From Prochlorococcus marinus str. MIT 9107 (GTDB lineage: Bacteria; Cyanobacteriota; Cyanobacteriia; PCC-6307; Cyanobiaceae), in NCBI RefSeq assembly GCF_000759855.1, contig NZ_JNAI01000001.1:62001-126000 (forward strand): 64,000 nucleotides of DNA. Reading direction: 5' to 3'. Below are positions 50,028 through 58,059 of the stretch, piece after piece. The position numbers were made by a program, and so were the translations under genes. The first letter of the stretch is position 1. Every line of letters begins with the position of its first letter. A model generated the notes under the pieces. It saw only the letters and a program-made list of their open reading frames with translations. It did not search any database and was not told the origin of the DNA.

Positions 50028-50851
50028 TTGAAACATTAGGCTGGCACAAGGATCAATGGTTGGATATTGATAGAATATTTATTGCTGCTAATAATAGAGG
50101 ATTAAAATTTGCTGATGGTATATTTGAAACCATTTTGATAAAAGAAAACAAACCTATTCTTTTTGATGAACATCTAAAAAGGTTAGAAAAAAGCAGCAAG
50201 ATTTTAAATATTAATCTCAAAATAAATAAATTAACTTTGAGACAACTTATTCACGATGGAATTAGAAAGTTATCGCTTAAGAATGATCAATTTGCTTCAG
50301 TAAGAATAAACTATAGTCGAGGAACTAATGAAGGTCGAAAACTAAAAATTGATAGCACTTCAGAGAGAAAAGATTTGGATAATTTATGGCTTGAGTTCTA
50401 TAGAATTAAACCAAATTTCAATCCGATAAACGTTTGGATTAGTCAAACGGAAAAAATAAATGAATTCAGTGTTATAAGTAAATGCAAAACATTTTCATAT
50501 AATCAGGCAATACAAGTTTTGACAGAAGCTAATGAAAAATCATTTGATGATTCTATCCTTTTGAACACGTCAGGTGAACTTTGTTGTGGAAGTACATTTA
50601 ATCTTCTAATTAAAAGAAATAATCAATGGATAACTCCTAGAAAAGAAAGCGGCTGTTTAGAGGGGATTATGGTTTCTAAAGCTTTAAAATTGAAAATTGT
50701 AAAAGAAGAATTAATTCCTCCAGAATTTCAAAATGATGACATAATAGTTGCAATTAATAGCTTATCTTGCAGACAAATTAATCAAGTTAATGATTTAAAG
50801 CTTAAACCTAAATTCGATCCAATTTACTTTTGGGATTTATTATATTGTTGA
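50024..50851 (+). CDS. pabC: Aminodeoxychorismate lyase (class IV PLP enzyme)
   Basis: A 275-residue class IV aminotransferase-fold PLP enzyme. FADGIFETILI near residue 29, LFDEHLKRLEKS near 45, the probable PLP lysine K155 in CKTFSYNQA, and a SGELCCGSTFNLLI segment near 186 fit 4-amino-4-deoxychorismate lyase, which releases pyruvate and p-aminobenzoate. Branched-chain or D-amino-acid aminotransferases share the fold, but the four-base overlap with pabB decides for PabC. Its last 28 bases overlap the convergent cobA gene, so the C termini of both proteins are coded on opposite strands of the same DNA. Confidence 0.88.
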   Translation: MIETLGWHKDQWLDIDRIFIAANNRGLKFADGIFETILIKENKPILFDEHLKRLEKSSKILNINLKINKLTLRQLIHDGIRKLSLKNDQFASVRINYSRGTNEGRKLKIDSTSERKDLDNLWLEFYRIKPNFNPINVWISQTEKINEFSVISKCKTFSYNQAIQVLTEANEKSFDDSILLNTSGELCCGSTFNLLIKRNNQWITPRKESGCLEGIMVSKALKLKIVKEELIPPEFQNDDIIVAINSLSCRQINQVNDLKLKPKFDPIYFWDLLYC

Positions 50852-51639
50852 ACTTTATTAATATCTGGTAAATAGACATCAGATACTTTAGTTATATTGT
50901 TATTAACCTTAAATTCAACAATTTTTCCAATAATGATAATTGATGGAGCTAAAAATTCTTTATCTTTGATTTTATCTGGGAGATTATCTAATTTCTCTAT
51001 CAAACATTTTTGATTTTTTAAAGTAGCTTCTTGAATAACAGCGCATTGAGTATTCTTATCTAAACCACCTAGTATTAATTCTTCCACAATAAATTTAATA
51101 TTTTTTATACCCATAAAAATTACTAAGCTATCTGATGATTTAGCTAAATCTCTCCAATTAACTGTCTTTTTTTCCTTATCTACACGCTCATGTCCAGTGA
51201 CGAAAGTTACAGAACTTGCAGCATCTCTATGAGTAAGTGGAATACCAAAATATGAAGGCGCAGCTATACCAGAAGTAATCCCAGGTACTATTTCAACTGA
51301 AACTCCATTTTTTTCTAAGAACGAAACTTCTTCACCACCCCTAGAAAAAACGAATGGATCTCCCCCTTTAAGCCTTACAACATTTTTGCCTTCTTTTGCT
51401 AATTTTAAAATAAGAGCATTAATTTCATCCTGAGGTACAGAACACTTCCCAGCTCTTTTGCCTACATGAAAAACTTCTGTATTTTTTCCTGCTTCTTTTG
51501 TTATTTCATCTGGGATTAAAGCATCATGTACTAAAGAATCACAATTTTTTATTAAACGTAAAGCTTTAAGAGTTAAAAGCTCAGGGTCGCCAGGACCTGC
51601 TCCAACTAAATAAACAATACCAGGCACATTAATCTCCAT
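50824..51639 (-). CDS. cobA: Uroporphyrinogen-III C-methyltransferase
   Basis: CobA methylates uroporphyrinogen III at C2 and C7 with SAM to give precorrin-2, the branch toward siroheme and cobalamin. The 271-residue protein has YLVGAGPGDPELLTLKA near residue 10, VRLKGGDPFVFSRGGEE near 86, VVPGITSG near 112 and a GHERVD segment near 144, the complete family signature. I choose the ATG at 51639; a TTG two codons upstream is possible. It lacks the HemD or CysG fusion partners. Convergent with pabC (28-base overlap) and divergent from the MFS gene, 30 bases away. Confidence 0.95.
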   Translation of the reverse strand: MEINVPGIVYLVGAGPGDPELLTLKALRLIKNCDSLVHDALIPDEITKEAGKNTEVFHVGKRAGKCSVPQDEINALILKLAKEGKNVVRLKGGDPFVFSRGGEEVSFLEKNGVSVEIVPGITSGIAAPSYFGIPLTHRDAASSVTFVTGHERVDKEKKTVNWRDLAKSSDSLVIFMGIKNIKFIVEELILGGLDKNTQCAVIQEATLKNQKCLIEKLDNLPDKIKDKEFLAPSIIIIGKIVEFKVNNNITKVSDVYLPDINKVQQYNKSQK

Positions 51640-51669
51640 TAACAAGTATGGTAGTAGAAGTTAATCGTA

Positions 51670-52953
51670 ATGAAGGTAAATATTGTGAAAGAAAGTTTAT
51701 TGAAACCAAACAAAAAATTTACTCTACTAAGTGCTTTCGTGACTCTTTTAAATGATCGATTAAGCGAAAGTATTCTTTTGCCCATTTTACCGTCATTTGT
51801 CTTACTATTTGACTCTAAAGCAAGTACCTATGGCTTACTATCGTGCACTTACCAATTAGCTCAATTTACAGCTTCTCCTTTTATTGGAGTTATGAGTGAT
51901 AGATACGGAAGGAGACCTGTAACTCTTTTTTGTATAACTGGCTCAGTAATAGGAATTTCCATATTATCCTTTACGGTTCTTTTTAATTGGTCTAATTATA
52001 TAGCTTCTATCCCTTTATTTTTATTATTCCTAGCAAGGCTTATTGATGGTTTAAGTGGAGGTACTGCAGCCACAGCAACAACTATTCTTGCAGATATCTC
52101 AAGCCCTGAAAAAAGAGCAAAAACATTTGGGCTGATAGGTGTAGCTTTTGGTTTAAGTTTTTTCTTAGGAAATATTTTCGTTGTAATTTTTGCAAAAAAT
52201 ACAAATAATAATTTTATTATTCCAGTTTTGATAGCTTCAATTATTCCAATAATAAACTTTATCTTAGTATTCTTTTACTTACCAGAGACAAAACCTAAAA
52301 GTAACTCAAACAAATTAAAAACACTTCTTAAAAACCCCTTAAAACAGTTATTCACAGTATTTGAAGAAGAAAAGATTAGAAAATTATCATTAGCATTTTT
52401 TATCTATTTTATTGCTTTTACTGGATTGACAAATATACTAATATTTTTCCTTCAAGAATCTTTAGGTTGGACAACTAAGGCCTCAAGTGGAACTCTTGTG
52501 GTAGTTGGAATTATTGCGATTATTGTTCAAGGAGGACTTATTGGGCCTCTCGTAAAGCAATTCGGCGAAATGAAATTAACACTTTTAGGGTCAGGCTTTA
52601 TTCTTGTAGCATGTTCACTTTTAATAACTGCTCCAAAAGAAAATGCGACAATTAATATTTATTCAGCTGTCTCATTTTTAGCCGTTGGAGCTGGTTTAAT
52701 TACTCCCACTTTAAGAGCACTAATATCAAAAAAATTAGACGTTGATAAACAAGGATCAATTCTAAGTAACCTTCAGGGACTTCAGAGTCTTGGAGGAGTT
52801 TTAGGAATAGCAATGGCGGGAAGAGTTTATGATAGCTTTGGTCCTAAATCACCGTTTATTGCTGGTTCCATTATCTTAATTTTCATGATATATCTTATTG
52901 CAGAGGGTAAAACTAAAAATTCTATTTATGATCAAAAAACAGAAGTATTTTAA
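51670..52953 (+). CDS. Major facilitator superfamily transporter
   Basis: A 427-residue membrane protein with about twelve hydrophobic segments split by a charged central loop near 215-235. Motif A, GVMSDRYGRRPVTL, lies near residue 76 and a weaker copy GPLVKQFGEMKLTL follows near 292. The LPSFVLLF and ARLIDGLSGGTAATATTILADIS segments (split near 37 and 124) resemble drug:proton antiporters of the TetA/Bcr type. Substrate unknown; efflux is the likely direction by family. Its stop shares one base with the ppk start, so the two are co-transcribed, which might be coincidental in a compact genome. Confidence 0.88.
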   Translation: MKVNIVKESLLKPNKKFTLLSAFVTLLNDRLSESILLPILPSFVLLFDSKASTYGLLSCTYQLAQFTASPFIGVMSDRYGRRPVTLFCITGSVIGISILSFTVLFNWSNYIASIPLFLLFLARLIDGLSGGTAATATTILADISSPEKRAKTFGLIGVAFGLSFFLGNIFVVIFAKNTNNNFIIPVLIASIIPIINFILVFFYLPETKPKSNSNKLKTLLKNPLKQLFTVFEEEKIRKLSLAFFIYFIAFTGLTNILIFFLQESLGWTTKASSGTLVVVGIIAIIVQGGLIGPLVKQFGEMKLTLLGSGFILVACSLLITAPKENATINIYSAVSFLAVGAGLITPTLRALISKKLDVDKQGSILSNLQGLQSLGGVLGIAMAGRVYDSFGPKSPFIAGSIILIFMIYLIAEGKTKNSIYDQKTEVF

Positions 52954-55040
52954 TGAAAACCGAGTCTGATATTTTTATTAATCGAGAATTAAGTTGGATT
53001 GAATTCAATAAAAGAGTATTACTTACTGGGATGGAAAAAGATTATAAAATCCTAGATAGAGTAAAATTTTTTTCTATTTTTAGCAATAATCTTGATGAAT
53101 TTTTTATGGTAAGAGTAGCTTCCTTAAAAGCTCAAGTAGAAGCTGGAATAACCAAAAAAAGTATTGATGGACTTACCCCTAAGAATCAATTAAAAAAAAT
53201 CAACAAAGAAGTTAAATTTTTAACTTCTCTTCAAGAAAACTATTTTAATAACGAACTAAATAGTGAATTAAAAAAACAAGGAATAATATTAAAAAAATAT
53301 AAGGATCTTAGTGAGAATCAAAAAAATTGGTGTAATAATTTCTTTACATCATCTGTATTTCCTTTATTAACCCCTTTAGTTGTTGACCCAGCACATCCGT
53401 TCCCTTTTATAAGTAATTTAAGTCTAAATTTAGCCGCTTTAATAAAGGATGGAGAGGATTCTAGAAGTCAATTCGTCAGAATTAAAATACCAACAAAAAA
53501 TATAAATCGCTTTATAGAAATTCCTTATGAAATGATTGAAGAAAGTAATGAAAGCTCTCACTTTTTCATAAGTGTTGAAGATTTGATTGGAAATAATATA
53601 AATACTTTATTTAACGGAATGGAATGTATTAATTACTCTTTTTTTAGAGTAACAAGAGATGCAGATTTAGAATTAAAAGAACTTGAAGCTGATGATCTTC
53701 TTCTGGCAGTTGAACAAAGCTTGCAGAAGAGAAGATTAGGTGGAGATGTAGTTAGATTAGAAGTTGAATCAGATATACCAAAAAACATTCTAAAATTACT
53801 TATTGAAAGTATCTCTATACAAGAAGAGTATATATACTTTTCTAAAAGTTTATTAGGCCTTGACGATTTAAATCAGCTAACAAAAATTAATAGAGATGAT
53901 TTAAAAGACAATCTGCTAATAGGGAAAACCCACCCACAATTAGAAATTTTGAATTCCTCTTTAAACAAAGACTTTAATTCTATTTTCAAAATACTTAGGA
54001 AAAAAAATATTCTTCTTCATCATCCATATGACTTATTTAAAACTTCAGTTGAAGAATTCATTAATAGAGCAGCTGATGATCCTCTGGTTATGGGTATCAA
54101 AATAACTTTATATCGAGTTTCAAAGGATTCACCTATTATCACAGCTTTAATGAAAGCCGCAGAAAATGGGAAAGAAGTAATGACACTTGTTGAACTCAAA
54201 GCGAGATTTGATGAAGATAATAATATTCAATGGGCAAAACAACTTGAACAAGCTGGAATCCATGTTGTATATGGAATTATAGGATTTAAAACTCATACTA
54301 AAATAGCTTTAATAGTTCGAAAAGAAAAAGGATGTTTAAGAAATTATTTTCATATTGGGACGGGAAATTATAACTCTAATACTTCAAGGTTTTATACAGA
54401 TTTAGGATTACTTTCAACAGACCCCGATATCGCATCAGATTTACTTGAGTTATTTAATTACTTATCAGGTTTTTCTAAACAAAAATCCTATCAAAAATTA
54501 TTAGTATCTCCATCATCACTTAGAGATAAATTTATTTTTCTAATTAAAAGAGAAATTAAACATGCGGAGGAAGGCAAAAAAGCTGAAATTATTGCAAAAA
54601 TGAATTCTCTTGTAGATCCAGAAATAATTCACCTACTTTATTTGGCTTCTCAGGCAGGAGTAAAAATTAGTCTTATCATTAGAGGTATTTGTTGCTTGTA
54701 TCCAGAAAGAAAAAATTTAAGCGAAAATATTAAAGTCATAAGCATTATTGGACCTTTTCTTGAACACTCAAGAATTTTTTGGTTTTGTAATGAAAATGAT
54801 CATGAAGTTTTTATTGGCAGTGCAGATTGGATGAGAAGAAACCTTGATAGAAGAATAGAAGCTGTTACTCCAATAGAAGATTTAGCATTAAAATCTCAAC
54901 TATACTCACTTCTTCAGACATACATTAAGGATGATTATTTTTCATGGACAATGAAACAAGATGGATCTTACGAAAAAGCATTTAACTCTGCTTTTAATAG
55001 ATCGCAAATTGACCTTATAGATAAATGGCAAGAGTATTGA
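52953..55040 (+). CDS. ppk: Polyphosphate kinase 1
   Basis: PPK1 builds polyphosphate reversibly from ATP. The 695-residue protein has FINRELSWIEFNKRVL near the N terminus, the autophosphorylated histidine H448 in GFKTHTKIAL, a second conserved histidine H605 in LEHSRIF, and the closing IGSADWM near 620. Polyphosphate stores phosphorus and energy, useful in phosphate-poor surface oceans. The start overlaps the MFS stop in TAATG. A 194-base AT-rich spacer with no gene follows. Confidence 0.96.
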   Translation: MKTESDIFINRELSWIEFNKRVLLTGMEKDYKILDRVKFFSIFSNNLDEFFMVRVASLKAQVEAGITKKSIDGLTPKNQLKKINKEVKFLTSLQENYFNNELNSELKKQGIILKKYKDLSENQKNWCNNFFTSSVFPLLTPLVVDPAHPFPFISNLSLNLAALIKDGEDSRSQFVRIKIPTKNINRFIEIPYEMIEESNESSHFFISVEDLIGNNINTLFNGMECINYSFFRVTRDADLELKELEADDLLLAVEQSLQKRRLGGDVVRLEVESDIPKNILKLLIESISIQEEYIYFSKSLLGLDDLNQLTKINRDDLKDNLLIGKTHPQLEILNSSLNKDFNSIFKILRKKNILLHHPYDLFKTSVEEFINRAADDPLVMGIKITLYRVSKDSPIITALMKAAENGKEVMTLVELKARFDEDNNIQWAKQLEQAGIHVVYGIIGFKTHTKIALIVRKEKGCLRNYFHIGTGNYNSNTSRFYTDLGLLSTDPDIASDLLELFNYLSGFSKQKSYQKLLVSPSSLRDKFIFLIKREIKHAEEGKKAEIIAKMNSLVDPEIIHLLYLASQAGVKISLIIRGICCLYPERKNLSENIKVISIIGPFLEHSRIFWFCNENDHEVFIGSADWMRRNLDRRIEAVTPIEDLALKSQLYSLLQTYIKDDYFSWTMKQDGSYEKAFNSAFNRSQIDLIDKWQEY

Positions 55041-55237
55041 TTTTTATAACATTTTAAAAAAAAAACTTAATCTTTTAAAAAATTTTATATTTAGTAAAAG
55101 CCAATCATATTAATAGGTTTAGAGGAATCAGAATAAAAAAAGATTTTTTTGTCTTTAAAGTTTCAACGTAAAAGTAGTTTTTATTTCAATTTCAGTGCTA
55201 GTTTTTTAAAAAATCCATTTATTAGGAGGCCAGGGTG

Positions 55238-56254
55238 ATGGGGATCCCTCTGGAATCTGTAAAGAGCTCTTCAAATAATACTGATGAGCCTAGATTACCA
55301 AACACTGCGGGCAAGTCTCGTAAAACAAAATCCAGTCTAACTTCAAAACAAAGTCAAAAAAAATCTGGGAGAGTAGCTTCAGATTCTATTGGTAGTTATT
55401 TGAGTAGCATTGGTAGAGTACCTCTTTTGACTCCAGCAGAGGAAATTGAGTTAGCTCATCATGTACAAAACATGAAAAAACTACTGCAAACTCCTGAAAG
55501 TGATAGGACGCGACGGAATCTTTATCAAATCAGAATAGGTAAAAAAGCTAGAGATAGGATGATGTCAGCCAATCTGAGACTAGTAGTATCTGTTGCAAAA
55601 AAATACCAAAATCAAGGGCTTGAATTATTGGACCTTGTCCAAGAAGGAGCAATTGGGCTAGAAAGAGCTGTAGATAAATTTGATCCAGCTATGGGATATA
55701 AATTCTCAACTTATGCTTACTGGTGGATAAGACAAGGAATGACAAGAGCTATTGATAACAGTGCAAGAACAATACGTTTGCCTATACACATAAGTGAAAA
55801 ATTATCAAAAATGAGGAAAGTATCTCGAGAATTATCTCACAAATTCGGGAGACAACCTACGAGATCAGAAATGGCAACAGAAATGGGAATTGATCAAAAA
55901 GATTTAGAAGATTTAATTTCTCAAAGTGCCCCTTGTGCTTCTCTAGATGCCCATGCAAGAGGTGAAGAAGACCGAAGCACTCTTGGCGAGCTTATACCTG
56001 ATCCAAACTTTGAAGAGCCTATGGAAGGCATGGATCGAACGATTCAAAAAGAGCATTTAGGGACTTGGCTGGCTCAATTAAATGAAAGAGAACAAAAAAT
56101 AATGAGATTAAGATTTGGGCTAGATGGTGAAGAACCTTTAACACTTGCAGAAATAGGAAGACAAATTAATGTTTCACGAGAAAGAGTAAGGCAACTAGAA
56201 GCTAAAGCAATATTAAAACTTAGAGTAATGACCAATCATCAAAAAGCAGCTTAA
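55238..56254 (+). CDS. RNA polymerase sigma factor, sigma-70 group 2
   Basis: A primary-like, non-essential (group 2) sigma factor of 338 residues. A Ser/Lys-rich N-terminal 45 residues replace region 1.1. Then come region 1.2 (SIGSYLSSIGRVPLLTPAEEIELA, split near 48-70), region 2 with LRLVVSVAKKYQNQG, LLDLVQEGAIGL and YAYWWIRQGMTRAI, region 3 and region 4 with the helix-turn-helix TLAEIGRQINVSRERVRQLE (near 300-319). Such factors in cyanobacteria respond to light, nutrients or the circadian clock. An AGGAGG at 55224-55229 supports the ATG at 55238 (eight-base spacing) or the GTG one codon earlier. The 194-base leader, long for this window, may carry its control elements, though I see none that I can name. 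Confidence 0.94.
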   Translation: MGIPLESVKSSSNNTDEPRLPNTAGKSRKTKSSLTSKQSQKKSGRVASDSIGSYLSSIGRVPLLTPAEEIELAHHVQNMKKLLQTPESDRTRRNLYQIRIGKKARDRMMSANLRLVVSVAKKYQNQGLELLDLVQEGAIGLERAVDKFDPAMGYKFSTYAYWWIRQGMTRAIDNSARTIRLPIHISEKLSKMRKVSRELSHKFGRQPTRSEMATEMGIDQKDLEDLISQSAPCASLDAHARGEEDRSTLGELIPDPNFEEPMEGMDRTIQKEHLGTWLAQLNEREQKIMRLRFGLDGEEPLTLAEIGRQINVSRERVRQLEAKAILKLRVMTNHQKAA

Positions 56255-56259
56255 TCAAA

Positions 56260-56901
56260 TTGATAAAATTTACGATAATTTTATTATATTTATTTTTTAT
56301 TTTTTTAATATCAATTGTTTTTAAAAGATTTAATGAAGACAGCAGAGAAATTGTCAGAAAAATAATCCATATTGGAATAGGACCATTAATACCAATTGCA
56401 CTATTTCTAAAAATTGATCAAAATTCAGCTCTTATTTTCACAGGAATTATTTCATTAACGGTTCTGATAAATTACGTATATAAAATACTTCCAATAATTG
56501 AAGATATTGAGAGAAAAAGTTATGGAACATTATTTTATTGTCTTAGTTTATTTATTTTAATTTCTCTTTTCTGGAACAAAGATCCCTTTTCATTAATTAC
56601 TGGATTTTTTATAATGACTTTTGGGGATGGATTGGCTGCTTTAATAGGCAAAAGCTTTAACTCGAGAAGTTGGATTTTTTTTAAACAAAAAAAATCTTTA
56701 TTTGGTACTTTGACGATGTTTTTAACAAGCCTACTAGTAGTTTTCTCATTGGGATACGCCCAACAAAGTAGTTTTAATATAAGTTATTTTGCAATAGCTC
56801 TTTTGGCCACTGTTCTTGAACAATTTAGTGTTCTAGGAATAGATAACTTCATTGTTCCAATCACATCAGCATTATGTTTTAATTTTTTTATATCTAATTA
56901 A
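56260..56901 (+). CDS. Phytol/dolichol kinase-like integral membrane protein
   Basis: A 213-residue membrane protein with six to seven hydrophobic spans. It matches the phytol kinase/CTP-dependent polyprenol kinase family: RKIIHIGIGPLIP near 33, an internal TFGDGLAALIGK near 116, and KKSLFGTLTMF near 136. Relatives such as plant VTE5 and Synechocystis slr1652 recycle phytol from chlorophyll breakdown for tocopherol and quinone synthesis. Which alcohol it uses here is inferred. The start is TTG (56260), six bases after the sigma gene. Its stop shares a TTAA palindrome with the convergent DAHP synthase. Confidence 0.8.
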   Translation: MIKFTIILLYLFFIFLISIVFKRFNEDSREIVRKIIHIGIGPLIPIALFLKIDQNSALIFTGIISLTVLINYVYKILPIIEDIERKSYGTLFYCLSLFILISLFWNKDPFSLITGFFIMTFGDGLAALIGKSFNSRSWIFFKQKKSLFGTLTMFLTSLLVVFSLGYAQQSSFNISYFAIALLATVLEQFSVLGIDNFIVPITSALCFNFFISN

Positions 56902-57962
56902 ATTGAACTATACAAAATAGCGAGTAATTCTTTTGTTGTTTCTATATCTATGCATGCATCTGTAATACTTCTGCCAAACTCAAGATCCTCTTTTTTTAAA
57001 AGTTTTTGATTACCTTCTTTCAAATGACTTTCAAGCATAACTCCTAAAATATTTTTTTCACCTTTACTTATTTGAGAAGCTATATTTTTTAGCACTTCCG
57101 ACTGCTTCCGGAAATCTTTATTGGAATTTCCATGACTGCAATCAACCATAACTTTATAAGGTAGGTTACATTGCTTTAATTCAGCTGAAATTCTTTGAAT
57201 ATATTGACTTTGAAAATTTGGACCTTTTGAGCCGCCTCTTAAAACTACGTGTCCATCAGGATTTCCTGTAGTATTAACGATAGAAGCCATTCCATTGGAA
57301 TTTACACCTAAAAAATGATGCGATTTTGAAGCTGACTGCATTGCATTTATTGCAGTAGTAAAAGAACCATCCGTTCCATTTTTAAAACCTATAGGCATTG
57401 ATAATCCTGATGCCATTTCCCTGTGAGTCTGACTTTCAGTAGTCCTTGCACCAATGGCTGTCCAACTTATCAAATCGGCAATATATTGAGGAACAATTGG
57501 ATCTAGTAATTCTGTAGCAGAAGGTATTCCACGAGTTGCTAGATATGAAAGCAAACTTCTTGCCCTTCTTAAACCAGTATTAATATCATAAGAATCATCT
57601 AGATGAGGATCATTTATAAGCCCCTTCCAGCCAATAGTTGTTCTTGGTTTCTCAAAATATACTCTCATTATTATTTCTAATTTATCTTTATAAATTTCTC
57701 GAAAGTTTTGAATATATTGTGAATATTCCTTTGCCGCCTCTAGATCATGAATTGAACATGGACCAACAATAACTAAAAGCTTCTGATCATTATGATGCAA
57801 AATATTTTGTATCGATCTTCTTGTTTTAGATACTGTAGTGGCAGAGGTGTGATCTAAAGGTATATCATTGTGTAATCTGCTTGGAGGTATTAATGGACGT
57901 GTTTCAACAACATGTAAATCTGATGTCTTTTCTAAAGCTGAATTATTTGATGATGTCGTCAT
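56898..57962 (-). CDS. 3-Deoxy-7-phosphoheptulonate (DAHP) synthase, class I
   Basis: DAHP synthase condenses phosphoenolpyruvate and erythrose 4-phosphate, the entry to the shikimate pathway. The 354-residue protein is of the AroF/G/H type: VGPCSIHD near residue 65, MRVYFEKPRTTIGWKG near 100, KNGTDG near 194, and VMVDCSHGNSNKD near 270. Which amino acid inhibits it cannot be told from sequence. The window also has two chorismate users, pabB and the DUF98 lyase. It is divergent from acnB across 97 bases. Confidence 0.95.
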   Translation of the reverse strand: MTTSSNNSALEKTSDLHVVETRPLIPPSRLHNDIPLDHTSATTVSKTRRSIQNILHHNDQKLLVIVGPCSIHDLEAAKEYSQYIQNFREIYKDKLEIIMRVYFEKPRTTIGWKGLINDPHLDDSYDINTGLRRARSLLSYLATRGIPSATELLDPIVPQYIADLISWTAIGARTTESQTHREMASGLSMPIGFKNGTDGSFTTAINAMQSASKSHHFLGVNSNGMASIVNTTGNPDGHVVLRGGSKGPNFQSQYIQRISAELKQCNLPYKVMVDCSHGNSNKDFRKQSEVLKNIASQISKGEKNILGVMLESHLKEGNQKLLKKEDLEFGRSITDACIDIETTKELLAILYSSI

Positions 57963-58059
57963 TGATTAATTAAGAAGTTTGAATATTTAAAAAAGCATTT
58001 ATGAATACTCTCCTTTTCAATATTAAAAATAACAATAGATTAGGCATTAAACCTTACTA

